Origin: Prunella strophiata
Taxonomy: Eukaryota > Chordata > Aves > Passeriformes > Prunellidae
Assembly: GCA_036583965.1 (NCBI GenBank)
Contig: JAZBQD010000034.1
Location: 13,825,040 to 13,889,039, forward strand
Direction of reading: 5' to 3'
DNA length: 64,000 nt
Every line of letters begins with the position of its first letter. The first letter of the stretch is position 1. Below are positions 25,291-37,690 of this stretch, piece by piece. Position numbers and translations under genes: made by a program. The notes below the pieces were generated by a model. It was not told where the DNA came from. It saw only the letters and a program-made list of their open reading frames with translations, and ran no database searches.

Positions 25291-27059
25291 AATTTAGAGT
25301 CCTTTATTTGTGAAGGGTGAGTGGCTTCAGGGAAGCTGTTTGATTTCCAAGTGGGATGGACATAACAGGTGCTGCCAGGAATAGGGGAGATGCCCCTGAT
25401 CAGGGTGAGCACCCTGTATCTCAGCTAACCCATCACCTTCTCAGAGCCCCCTGCTGCAGCCTGGCCCTGAACTCAGCTTTACTGAGTCATGTTGTGCTTG
25501 ACCTTTTAAGAAGATATGTCCCCTTGTCCAGAGTAACTCATTCCTGGCTGCCCCATGTCCCTGCTGTGTCTGCAGTGCTGTGAAAGAGGAAGAGCTTTCA
25601 CTTGTCACTGTCATTATAGTCACAGATAAGGTCACTAGTTGTATCAACAAGCTCTGAGATGTTACCTTGCTGTAGAAAGCCTCATACCTTTTCTCAAGTG
25701 CAGTTCCTCTCAAAGCTGACTCCATCTTCCTTCTTCACCACAGCACTGCTAAGTGATTTCTGTTCTCTCCTATCTTGCTAGTCCATTCTTTTATATTCCT
25801 CAGTGTCATTAGGATGTACCTGTGCCCTATTAAGGGCAGACCTGTTCCAAATCTTTAGTGATTAGAACAGCTGCAACTCTTTAGGGGTGAAATTGCCTAA
25901 TTGCCTTCAGCACTGCCTCCCACATGTCACAGCTGAGAACCATCCCCTCACCTTCACTGGTGTGGAGAGCTCCCAGCCCTGAAAAACTGAGCATCCATGC
26001 TCACCAAGAGGATTGGGATGGAGGGACAGCCCAGGTGAGGCAGGAATGAACACCCAAAGAGCCAGAGATATACAGCCACCGTGGCAAGCACCCATGGAGA
26101 CAGAGAATGCCTCACAGAAACCTCCAAAAATGTGTTTTTTCCTGCTGACAGCATGGTGGCCCTGGACAGGGCTTGCTACAGCAGGAGTTGGCTCCTACAC
26201 ACATCCCATCCCTTCCATGGTGCAGAGCACATCCCATTTTTCAGTTACACACTTCCAACGGTTGAAACAAGAGCAGGTGCTCTGCACTCAAACAGCACCT
26301 CCCCATGCAAACACTGTATGTGGCAGAGCCCAGACTTCATCTCCTGACACAGGGGCAGTAGTCCTCAAAAACCTCCACAGTGGGGACACAGCCACCAGCC
26401 CTGGATGGGGACAAGTGCCCTGACTGTCCCTGGGTACCACAAACTGTCCAGGCTCCATGGGCAAGGCCATCGTGCATTGTTTTGTATTAAATTCTTGTAA
26501 GAACTGGGGAAAATAGAAATCAAACCAAACCCTGAATCTGTTTACTAAGATCAGAGAAATGAGTGAATATCCAGCCTAGCTCCCTCAGGTTAAACAGTCA
26601 GGAAAATTTCTGCTCCTAGAGCTTCAACTCATTCAGTGCTGCACTAGTTCAAGGAATAGTAAGAACCACCCTGAAGAAATCCTTCCTGAATTTCAAAGTC
26701 TTCATTAGCAATGAGGTGTTTAATATTTCAGATACATTATTTGAAATTACATTTACATGTTTTACACTAAATTTTTAATTCACCCTTCAGATAAATGGGA
26801 AGTCTCAGAATCACATGTATATGGAAAGGAGAAGAATATCAGAATTTTACAGAGGAGCCATTAATCAGGCTCAGCATTCTTGGCACAGCAGTCCAGGAAA
26901 TTCTGACAAACAGACAGGAGGGAAAAGTGAAGCATTAAAGAACTCCAAGTCAACACTGGGCTGGCCGCAGGAAAACGCAGCTGGAGCTGTTGCTGGGGCA
27001 GCAGACTGCCAGGGAAAGCAGGGGGACAGCTCTGGGGCCTGCAGGAGACAGGCACTGGG

Positions 27060-28712
27060 TCAGGGGAGTGGGTGAAGGCAGTGGGGTGAGGGCAGTGGGT
27101 GAGGGCAGTGGGTGAGGGCAGTGGGTGAAGGCAGTGGGTGAGGGCAGTGGGTGAGGGGCAGTGGGTGAGGGCAGTGGGTGAGGGCAGTGGGTGAGGGCAG
27201 TGGGTGAGGGCAGTGGGTGAAGGCAGTGGGTGCAGGCAGTGGGTGAGGCAGTGGGTGAGGCAGTGGGTGAGGGCAGTGGGTGAGGGCAGTGGGTGCAGGC
27301 AGTGGGTGAGGCAGTGGGTGAGGCAGTGGGTGAGGGCAGTGGGTGAGGGCAGTGGTGAAGGCAGTGGTGAGGGCAGTGGTTGAGGGCAGTGGGTGAAGGC
27401 AGTGGGTGAGGCAGTGGGTGAGGGCAGTGGGTGAGGCAGTGGGTGAGGGCAGTGGTGAAGGCAGTGGGTGCAGGCAGTGGGTGCAGGCAGTGGGTGAGGG
27501 CAGTGGGTGAGGGCAGTGGGTGAAGGCAGTGGGTGCAGGCAGTGGGTGAAGGCAGTGGGTGAGGGCAGTGGGTGCAGGCAGTGGGTGAGGGCAGTGGGTG
27601 AAGGCAGTGGGTGAGGGCAGTGGGTGAGGGCAGTGGGTGAAGGCAGTGGGTGAGGGCAGTGGTGAGGGCAGTGGGTGAGGGCAGTGGGATGCAGGCAGTG
27701 GGTGAAGGCAGTGGGTGAGGGCAGTGGGTGAGGGCAGTGGGTGAAGGCAGTGGGTGAGGGCAGTGGGATGCAGGCAGTGGGTGAAGGCAGTGGGTGAAGG
27801 CAGTGGGTGAAGGCAGTGGGTGAGGGCAGTGGGTGAGGGCAGTGGGTGAGGGCAGTGGGTGAGGGCAGTGGGTGAAGGCAGTGGGTGAGGGCAGTGGGTG
27901 AGGCAGTGGGTGAGGGCATGGGTGAAGGCAGTGGGTGCAGGCAGTGGGTGAAGCAGTGGGTGAAGGCAGTGGGTGAGGGCAGTGGGTGAGGCAGTGGGTG
28001 AGGCAGTGGGTGAGGGCAGTGGGTGAGGGCAGTGGGTGCAGGCAGTGGGTGAAGGCAGTGGGTGAGGCAGTGGGTGAAGCAGTGGGTGAGGGCAGTGGGT
28101 GCGGGCAGTGGGTGAGGGCAGTGGTGAGGGCAGTGGGTGAGGGCAGTGGGTGAAGGCAGTGGGTGCAGGCAGTGGGTGAGGGCAGTGGGTGAAGGCAGTG
28201 GGTGAGGGCAGTGGGTGAGGGCAGTGGGTGCAGGCAGTGGGTGAGGGCAGTGGGTGAGGGCAGTGGGTGAAGGCAGTGGGTGAAGGCAGTGGGTGAGGGC
28301 AGTGGTGAGGGCAGTGGGTGAGGGCAGTGGGTGAGGGCAGTGGGTGAGGGCAGTGGGTGAAGGCAGTGGGTGAGGGCAGTGGGTGAGGGCAGTGGGTGAG
28401 GCAGTGGGTGAAGGCAGTGGGTGAGGGCAGTGGGTGAAGGCAGTGGGGTGAGGGCAGTGGGTGAAGGCAGTGGTGAGGGCAGTGGGTGAAGGCAGTGGTG
28501 AGGGCAGTGGGTGAAGGCAGTGGGTGAGGGCAGTGGTGAGGGCAGTGGGTGAGGGCAGTGGGTGAGGGCAGTGGGTGAGGGCAGTGGGTGAAGGCAGTGG
28601 GTGAGGGCAGTGGGTGAGGGCAGTGGGTGCAGGCAGTGGGTGAGGGCAGTGGGTGAAGGCAGTGGGTGAGGCAGTGGGTGAAGCAGTGGGTGAGGGCAGT
28701 GGGTGCAGGCAG
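27060..28712 (+). repeat. G-rich 13-bp minisatellite
   Basis: About 125 tandem copies of a 13-base unit, GAGGGCAGTGGGT. Variants read GAAGG, GCAGG or GAGG at the start of the unit and GTGGT at its end, so many units are 12 bases. Longer patterns of five or six units recur inside the array (for example near 27231/27294 and 27681/27760), a sign of segmental expansion. The plus strand has regular GGG runs with 3-4 base loops, a quadruplex-prone pattern. Long open frames exist in all three minus-strand frames only because the unit contains no stop and its length is not a multiple of three. Confidence 0.97.
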
Positions 28713-31700
28713 ATGCCAGCAGCACCCTGTGAAGCCCTCAAGCCTGGCACAGCCCTTCCTCTTCACCACCCTGCCCTGGCAAGGGAAAAGTCCATTTGGC
28801 AGGGCCCTGCTGTCATTCCTGATCCCAGGGTGGCTCTGAAATTACCTGATACCATGAAGGCAAGCAGAAACTGTTGAGCAAACAGCAGTGAAGGAAATGC
28901 CTGGTTTCAGCAGGCGGGACAGTCTGACCACCAGCACTGACAGCACGGGTGTGCTGAGCACAGCTGCCTGAGCATGATAACCCCAGCAGCTTCATCACAG
29001 CTCTAACAACCCTGATAAGCATCTTGCATCATCATAATACAACAAAACACACCTGCCTTGATGTCTCAGTTAGGTGATGACTTTGACTTTCGAGGGCTGC
29101 TGCAGATTGTTTGTATTGGAAGTGGATTTCCCACTAACAAATGACAGCTGCATTCCTTACAGCAAGGCAGGAAAAGCAGCTCTGTGAGCCTCAGCAGGGG
29201 ACAAGATGTGTGAGCTGGTGGCACCGCGGGGGAAGGTGTGCTGCAAGAGCCATGTGCTACTTTTAGAAGCTGTAGGTGTGAGTTATATTTAGCATTCCCC
29301 GTTTGATAAGCAAGAAATTATTCATGGTAAAACCCATCTCCCCAGCACAGTGACAGGAGCAGAGACCCCCTCCACTCTGCCAAGCCCCTTTGGGGTACAT
29401 ACCACATGCCTAGACCTGCCTGTGTTTATGATGAGCTCTCCAAGGGTGGAAGAAGCCCATCCACCCTGTGTAGGACCAGCCACAGTCTTTTGGATGCTCT
29501 CCAAATCTGTAACAGTGGCAGCTGTCCTGTGCCACCACAGCAAGCAGGTCTGGGGAAGGTTTGCCAGGAGACACTGGGCTCTGGGAGCACGTGGGACACA
29601 CAACACACAGGCACCAGCTTCACAAGGCCACATTTTTCAGCTTAGTGCAGGGGTGTCTCTCCTAGAGTCCCACTGTCCAGGCTGTAGATGGTTCTGGAAT
29701 AGCTGCACAGGGGAATGAGGCAGGGCAGCCACGAGGGAGGCAGCTGTGCCCCAGCCCACAGGCAAGCTCCCTGCCAGAGGATCCCATTCATTTATGCCAG
29801 GGCAGAAGCTGACATGAAATGCTGTTCCCATGCTCCATCCTTCCCCTGCCATCCCAGCACCACTTCTCTTGCCATCACTTGTTAGCACTAAGGATGAGAG
29901 AAATGGAGATCAGCTATGGCACTGCTCCCCTGCTCAGCTGTGTACAGAGGATGGTGATGCCATCACAACCAGATGAATGCAGCCTCAGCTCCATCAAGGA
30001 GCAATCAGCAGCCAGATCTGGGCTTACCCTCTACAAGGGTAATTCCTCTGTTTTCTTTTTTTAAAACATTTGACTACTCATTTCTGTTGATACTTTACTT
30101 CCTTTTCCATCTGTAATTCTCATTAGTCACTCGTCAGGATTCACAAACCTTCTATTTTCTGCACAACATAATCCCACAGGCTTTGGAAAACCTCTTTTTT
30201 ATTTCCTCATTCATATGTGATGTCTTTGAAACTGAAAAATTAAGTGTTCCTTTCTGGACACCACCTGTCTGGAGCCAAATTTCATCAGGTCAGTGGGTGA
30301 GGCTTGAAAAATACCCATTACAGACTTTGGATTGATCATCTGTGTTTCTCTCAGACTCACTTGATTTCAGACAAGTGACTGAGAATGCAATGAATCATCA
30401 TTAAATACACAGTTGTCCTTCTTTGGGTGCTGATCAACAACTGCCAAGGCCACTGCATGTGGGGGACAGGCTCCAGCTTAAAGATGCAAGAGCTGCAAGG
30501 TGGTGGCTGCTCCCAGGGTGCCCATGAGGTCCTGAGGGAACTTGAATGGCTTTTACACCATAAACCCAAGTCTAGAGATGTCTTGCAATTTCTTCCTGTG
30601 TGTGGGAAGATATAAGAAACTGTAGATAATTTTTTTTTCAAAAAATAAGGGAAGACTATTCTATTTTCTCTGGAAGTTGAAGTGTGCATGTGGTAATGTC
30701 TGTTGTCCTGTGAGCACCAACCTGACTCACTGGGGCTGGAGAGGTGCCAAGGCTGCCTGTGAAATATTTTCTGATCAAACAGGCATCTCACTTCTTAGAA
30801 TTTAACACTGGAATCCACACCTTATCTCTAATTTTTCCTGAAAGGTTTTCCTGAAAGGTTCCTGAGAATTTGTTGTGCATCTCTAGGACATTTCTCTGAG
30901 CAAGGAGGGAGGTTTTCCTTGCTTTTCCAAAGTTGTGTAGTTACAAAAAGTTCTATCTATGAGTCCTAAAGCATCCCTTTAACAGATTAAAGAGGACAGA
31001 GTGAGCCCTGTTGACCCCCATCAGCTCGGGAGACCTTGGCAGAGCCTCAACAGACTAAGGGATTGCAGCAGAGGGCAGGGGTCCAGGGGGCTGAGATGTG
31101 CTCAATGAGTCAGCTTTGGATGAACTTCTGATGTACAGTTCCCCCACTGGGTCCTGCAAGGGAAGGACAGGCCTCTGTGACTTACAGGCACTTTTTTTGA
31201 GTAGCTGCAGAAGAAGTCATACAAACAAGGGGAATACCTTCTGATTAAATAAAAAAAAAAATCCTTCTCTCTCTAGAGACTATTTCAAAACATGTAGCCT
31301 CTGCTCTCCAATTAGCCTGATTTGGCCCCATTTCCAAGGGCCCCTTTCCAAGGATGACAGCCCACTGGCCAGACAGCTGGCCACAGACCAGTGACCACAG
31401 CCAGAGCATGAAACACAAAAGGAATGTCCTCGGGCTGGGGAGCAGAGCCACACATCTGCTGCAGATGCCCCGACCAAGCACAGTCACCAGCGACAGTGAT
31501 GTCAGCTTCTGCTGCTTCTGAAGAGCCTGTAAGATCACTCTGCAGGGCAGGGAGAGGCATGGCTTCCTCCTTTCTGCAGGGGCAGACCACAGAGACAGAA
31601 CATGCTTAACCCCTTCCAGGACCGAGGAACACAGCGTCACCCCGCTGGTGCCAGGGACATTGTAAATCACTTCAGCCTCCCTGGACAAGATTAATTCAAA

Positions 31701-33094
31701 GTGAAAGGGCTAAGGAGGGGAGGAGGGAGGCCATCAAGGCTGAGGAGCCTGATGGTTTGCTCTGCTCAGAGGTGTGCAAGTGCAGCTGCCAGCTAGAAAC
31801 GTGGCAGGGACAAACATCTGGGAGAAATCAAAACACTTCATGGTTGTGCAAGAATGCACAGAGATGGACTTGGCATGTGTGTGACAGGGATATTCAGAGG
31901 AGAGAAAGGAGGTGCTGATCTGTCTTTTCACTGAGGAATGACAGCAAGAAGAGAGCTTTGAGATAGAGTGCCACAAACTGCCACAAAAACTGTTTGCTTT
32001 CTCCCTGATAGGACAGGAAGCCTCACAAGAGCTTGTATCACCCTTCAGCTGGCTGAACTTTCACTCTGGTGAGTTACATGGGTGTGATGATTTTATAATG
32101 GTCACCTGTGTGGTGATGAACCTGACATTGTCCAAATCCTTCACAGGGGAAGAACAGTCTCTGTGCCATTGCTGAGACTTCTCACCAGGATTTCTACTTG
32201 AGTTACATAGAGCCCAGCTCACAAAACTGAAGCTCAACATCTCTCCAGGTTTAGAAAAGTGAACAATTCTGTTAGTTTCCAGTTAGTTTTTCTATTATCT
32301 TTTCAAGGTTTTTTGTTAATTTTATGTCAAGCTTTTGGTTAATTCCTAATGGGCTGGGCCATTTTCTGTTCATTGATTTAATTCCATGTCTGACAAGGAT
32401 ATGGGCACTTCATATGGCTCTGCCTAGGACTGAAATCATATCAGTGATTTCCATCTCATCAGTGCTCATCCTTGTGGGATGTTTTGGTGGAGGTGGAGGG
32501 TGGAGTTGGATGGAGGCACTGCTGAATGAGCCCTGGCTGGAAACTCCCTGCAGCCCTCTCAGATTCTTACAGCAGTCATCCCCTCAGTACAGAACAGGAA
32601 AGAAAGGTCAGTGCTGATACAGCCTTGAGGGGAACAGGGTGGTCACAGCAGTTTCACCTCTGAGTGAACATTTGCAAGACTTGGTGTGTGTGAGATTGAT
32701 GGCTGAATGTGCATACGCAAGTAGACCACAATTTCATCTTCCTTTCTGGTTTTATCACCTCTTTTTTTTTCCACCCTGCAATCTAAGGCTGCAATCTAAG
32801 AAAGTATTTGCATGTCATTAGTGGCTTAAAAAAGAATAAAGAGAAAAAGGTAGAGTCCCCACTTCACAATTTGTGTTTTTCCAGCAGTAAAAGTCCATCC
32901 TGCCCACACCTTTCCCCTCTGCCCTCTCCACCGGAACTCTCACTTCTTCAGATCTTTTGGAGATAAAAGCAAAATCCCCAGTGCTCACCAACAGGTTTGG
33001 CTGCAGCCTTAGCTACTACTGCTTTTTCCAAGGGAAGAAATTCCCTGAACTTTGAACCTGGCTAGAATTTATGGTACCAGCAGGTACAGCCATC

Positions 33095-33182
33095 CATGCA
33101 GGGTAAGGTTAGATGGGGCTCAAGGGGTTGGAACAATTTGACCTTTAAACAACCCAACCCATTCTATGGTTCTGTGATTCAA
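33095..33182 (+). repeat. CR1 LINE tail
   Basis: Contains CTCAAGGGGTTGGAACAATT, then AACAACCCAACCCATTCTAT and GGTTCTGTGATTC. A diverged CR1 3' end in plus orientation. Confidence 0.75.
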
Positions 33183-34836
33183 CACATACAATCCATTCCT
33201 TCCCTTGAAACCAAGCTGTAATCTGCTTTATCTCCACTGCCACAGCAGGGGCAGGGACAGGCAAAGTCCTGAAGCACACAGAGAAGGGGGCAAATTCCAA
33301 TGGATGCTGCCCCACTAAGGCAACACACAGTGGGTCAAGCTCAACTCTGGAGTGAAGCCAATCTTGTAACTACAGGGAAACATTGGGAATACCAATGGCA
33401 AGGAGGAAAACTAGCCCAGGTCCCACACCAGCATGCCCAGGGCATGCAGGAAAGGGAGCTCATTCTGCTCCACATCTGGCTGCTGCTTTCAGGGTGGCTC
33501 TTCCAGCAAAGGCTCCTGAAGGCTGGGCTGGAGAACAGCAGGGGAGATGCCTCACTCATCAAACAATTAGCAAAATGACTGAAAACAAAAAACTGAACAA
33601 GGTGGCTCATCAGGGGAGAGAAGGGTCTGGCAGCATCTCCAATACCTGGTTTGTAGCTAACAAGACAGTGTCTTCTGATTCAATCAATATCATGCCAGGA
33701 ACCCAATGATGCTATGTGTTCTCTGAAACCTCAGCTTAGGGACCAGTAGGAAAATGCCATGGGTGTGGAAAAAGCATCATTTGGGCTCTCATCAGCTTGG
33801 ATGGCACCTGTGTGTGGGGGTCACCTGCCCTTGCCTCAGGGAAAAAGCACAAATAAAGCCATCTCTCTAGCTACGTACCACTTGAGTTTTTTAAGGGCAA
33901 AAAAACCTAATGCCCATTAAAGAATGTCAGTTACATAATAAAACCCCTGCAGCATTGAAATAGCATGATTGAAATTAAAGTAAAACCGTGTAAACATAAC
34001 ATCCTGAGGTTTTGGATAGTAAAGACCTGATGTCCTGCAGGTGTAATCCTGGCATGGTGTTCATTCCTCTTGGGATGAGTGAAGAGGAGCTGTGCAGCAG
34101 GGTCAAAGGCAGCCCTGAGGGGGGACTGGGGGACAGGAGAGGGCTCTGCACACCCAGGACCCACTGTAGCCACCCCAGAGCCCACCTGCAGCTTGAGGAG
34201 CAATTCTGTCAGTGTCCTCATCAATCATCAGTGCTATGTACCCCACCAGGCAAGCTTCCTGCAGATGAAGTACAATGAGATACCAGCTAAATGGTTTAAA
34301 CCTCCTCAGGAGAGCATAGAAACTGGACAAAACTCCTTAAAAAGAGCAGAGGAGCTGCTTTTCTGTCCCCCCAAGACACTGAGCTACCCCAGCAGTCCAT
34401 GGCTGGTCCCTCTCCCCAGCACAGGCCCTGCATGGTGTCCGGAGGAGTCTCAAAATTGTCATTTATATCTGAGCACAGTACCATTAGTAACTCATGTGGT
34501 TCTAATGACAAGCACACAGAACAAGGGCAGGGAACTAATTAGTAGAAGTCAGAGTATGATTTAATGTAATTGCAATATTAAGTAGGGCAAATATGGATGC
34601 AAAGATCCAAGAGACAGTTACTTTGCATCAAAACCTTTAGACAATATCACTTCATAAAAATGCTCCAGCATTTAAAATCAGAATGGCTCAAACATCTGCA
34701 TTACGTAGCTGCCACTGAACTTCTGGGGGAGTCCTTATTTTAGAAACGTGTAGTTTCCTCTATCAGATAAGAAACGAGCTGCTTCCATTCTACAGGTGAC
34801 TACTCGCCTTCAGTTTAAGCATTTTTGTGGTTGGGT

Positions 34837-34870
34837 ATTAATCACTTCCTTGCACCAGAGCACATATAAG
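34837..34870 (+). promoter_or_regulatory. IL3 core promoter: CLE0-like box and TATA
   Basis: ATTAATCACTTCCT (34837-34850) differs from the CSF2 box at one base. A TATA box (TATAAG, 34865-34870) follows. The region just upstream (AAGCATTTTTGTGGTTGGGT) also parallels the CSF2 promoter. This supports shared activation-dependent control and common descent of the two promoters. Confidence 0.75.
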
Positions 34871-34928
34871 AGGCAGCCAGCAGGCAGATTAGCCAGTCCA
34901 AGGAGGGGAGCACAGCCCCTTTGCCACC

Positions 34929-36788
34929 ATGCTAGGCCTGCTTGGGGTCATGCTGTCAGTGCTGTGCCTGGTGTCCCCTGCACCACACAGCACAGGCAGA
35001 GCCTGCCCTGCCAACTCCCTCTTCAAGGAAACCATCCAGGTCCTTCGGAAGCTAAGCTCTCAGGTTGGTCCATTTTCTCTGTGCCCAGGGTCTGACTTTC
35101 TGTGTTAGCAAGGAACCTGCTAATGTGATTTCTGTTAATCTCTTCCAGGGCAGCAGTGAAATCGTGCCTCTGGTAAGATCTCTCTGTGGCTCACTTTGCA
35201 ATGCTGTGGGCTTGTGGGGTGGCTCGCTGCTTTTTGAGAGGGACGGGGAAAGCAGATGTTGCTATAGACCATTCAGGATGCTCTTGTGCTCTTAACTCAG
35301 GTCTTAGATGGCAGCCAAGTCACCCTTTTGGCTTTTTGGGAGCACTACGGTGGGGTTATGTGTGCTGAGAGATCACATGCAGGGCTCTGCTCCCTCCAGA
35401 GTTATCAAACAAAGATCTCCCTGAAACACCAGTGCTTGGCGCTCTGCCCTCCGTACAGCGGTGCAGAACAGCTGGCTCCCAGACAGCATTGCTTATCTCT
35501 GTTTTCACAGCCAGAAAATCAGAACTGACTGACTTCCAGAGTCAGATGGAGACAGGCACCTTACTGCCATTGGAAAGTGGGGAAGAGGCTGTTTCCCTGC
35601 CTTTTAGGGAAAAAAATACCCCCATAGTTAGAGACCGATGGCCACAGCGGCAGCAGCGTGTTTCCTGGGGAAGCTCAGGAGAGGCAAAGCCCAGGTAGCA
35701 AAGCTGGAGGTTAAAGATTCTCCTAAGAACCACTGCCTTCCCATGCCTGAGTCAACTAAGGAGGCAATAAAAAAAAAAAAAAATAATGGTGCCCAGTCAT
35801 GCCTAGTTCTATCCTCCACAGACCCTGTAACTTTTGAAGGTGACATCAGCCTTCAGCAAAAGGAAAACACTGGATTGCACAATTGCTTCTCTACTCTATA
35901 GATTATTACATAATTTTATAATAATTATCATGGAATTTTGGCCTCAAATCATTGTGCAAGATTATTTCTCGTAGCAGGCATTTTGAGTGCATTCAACATG
36001 ATGTAATCTGTGCTAGGAATACAGTACAGAAAAGACAAAATTACTAAACTTTGTTATTCCAGAACAACACGATGGAAGTGGGAGGGAATGCAGCCACCTA
36101 TCTGGAAGGATTTATTGAAGCCCTAAAAAACAGCAAAGAAAGTGTGGAGCAGAGACTCATAATTCTGAAACTGAAGAAGATCCAGGCTTATGGAAAGTCA
36201 TGCACTGGGTGGATGGTATGTCTGGGCTGACTCCCTGCTCACTGTTTCCTCCTGTTTTAGAGGACCATGAAGGATTCTGTGGTTTTTCCTGGTTGCACTG
36301 AGAGCAAGTGTCTGACCAAAGCACCCACTGCCTCCTGGTCATGTGGCAATGGCAGCAGCCTCCAGCCAGCAGCTGGCACTTGGCCCCAGTGCCCCCTCTG
36401 CTCTGGTCACCTCTTCCCAATGTCTCCTTGCTAAGACAAAGCCCATCACCAACTGGAGATGCCCTGGTGCAGGTGGGGACTGCAGCCCTGGCTGAGAAGC
36501 AGCTGCACAAGGTGCAACATGTAACACATTTCTCAGCCATCCAAACCCCAATATCTTCATGAGAGCCTTTGTGGTCTTAAAGTTAATTATTAAGGAAAAA
36601 AAAAAAAAATCCAACTAGTCAGAGAACAGAATGCAACTTACATGTCCTGATTCTTTTCACTCCTCTCCTTTCAGTCTGCCCTCAAGGAACATCACTGGAA
36701 TGCGGTGGAAGAATATGATTTTTTTGATAATTTGGAATATTTATTAAGGTTCCTGGCTCACAATGCCCTTCCAGAGGAAACAAACTAA
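34929..36788 (+). CDS. IL3: Interleukin-3-like cytokine precursor
   Basis: A secreted four-helix cytokine of the common-beta family, expected to stimulate haematopoietic progenitors. Four phase-0 coding exons: 34929-35063, 35149-35172, 36063-36215 and 36675-36788, giving 141 residues. The start has a full Kozak context (GCCACCATG). The signal peptide spans about residues 1-18 (MLGLLGVMLSVLCLVSPA). The mature chain has two cysteines, one before helix A (RACPANSLFKETIQVL) and one at the end of exon 3 (YGKSCTGWM), the single-disulfide layout of mammalian IL-3. Exon 3 has YLEGFIEALKNS, close to the LEAF..AVKSLQN helix of human IL-3. Helix D is in exon 4 (FFDNLEYLLRFLAHN). The helix-A Glu of the family is present (FKETI), as is an NNT glycosylation site at the start of exon 3. 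Exon 2 is only 24 nt. CSF2 is the alternative name, but the cysteines and exon 3 favour IL3. Confidence 0.75.
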
Positions 36789-36878
36789 GCTTCAAGGGAG
36801 TTCAAGGCACCTGTCCAGATTGCCAGAAGACCTGAGCTTAGCAGGAGGATACTCCTTCAAGCACTGCTATTGGGAGCT

Positions 36879-37475
36879 GTTATTTATTTGGATATATATT
36901 ATTATTTATTTATTCATTCTATTTATTTAGAGAAACTTCAGATTATTTATTTTTACAATGAAGAAATACAGTAATTATTTGCTTTAGAAGAGCTGCTCTG
37001 GGGATCCAGTCTGGGGGTTGATGTCACACTATTTCTCTTTTGTGCTGTTCCAAGCCACAGCCCCAGGGCTCAGCTCTGCAGCACCCAAGTGCCCTCAGAG
37101 GTGGCTCTGAGAGCCAAGCTGAGGGACAGAGCCACCCATGCCACTCAGCACCTCCACCTCCCCTCTAGGAGGTTCAGGCACTTTCAGGGGACAGTCTTAT
37201 AAAAGAATGCACTTTTTCAAATTATACCCAAATACTTATTTTAACTGAAGACTCTTATTATGCCACAAATGCAGTGACAATAATTTTAAAATGTTAAACA
37301 TGTGAAGTGAAAATTGTGTAAGCATGCCTGTTCTCATTACAGCTGTGTGCTGCTGGCACAGCACTTGTACATTTTTTATGTTTAAGTACTTGGGAAACTT
37401 GTATGCAGAACTCTATGAAATGTACCCAAACTCTAACAGAATCTATGCAAAAATAAATTTCCTGCACAAAGATAG
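36879..37475 (+). promoter_or_regulatory. IL3 3' UTR: AU-rich element and poly(A) signal
   Basis: Several ATTTA motifs between about 36879 and 36955 form an AU-rich instability element like that in CSF2. AATAAA at 37452-37457 is the likely poly(A) signal. It is followed by TTTCCTGCA, which also follows the CSF2 signal closely (TTTTCCTGCA). Confidence 0.8.
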
Positions 37476-37524
37476 AACTGGCAGTTTTTCTTTTGTGACA
37501 CATATAATACAAGCATACAGACAT

Positions 37525-37690
37525 TTTATATATAAAAGTATATTGCATTATATATAATATATATAAGTTGTGTAATATGATATATATGTTTTAGATATAA
37601 AATATCTAGATGGCATAATATTTAATATATTATCCATAGAATAAATGTTATAATAGAAACATAAATATATATTTATGGTGATGTAAGGAA
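37525..37690. repeat. AT-rich low-complexity tract
   Basis: Dense TATATA and ATATAT runs with few G/C bases, immediately downstream of the IL3 poly(A) signal. Confidence 0.85.

Larger units (their letters stand above)
25291..34790. other. Intergenic region between CSF2 and IL3
   Basis: No gene is recognised. The dominant feature is the G-rich minisatellite at 27060-28712. A single stray copy of its unit sits at 30291-30303. One CR1 tail lies near 33100. In mammals the CSF2-IL3 interval carries inducible enhancers and an insulator. I cannot identify the equivalents here from sequence alone. Confidence 0.6.

Noticed and set aside
26861..28769. Very long overlapping minus-strand open frames (569-629 codons) of Pro/His/Thr/Ser-rich repeats
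   Set aside because: They are produced by the 13-bp minisatellite: the unit has no stop in any minus frame, and mixed 12/13-base units carry all three frames. There are no splice context, flanking coding sequence or domains.
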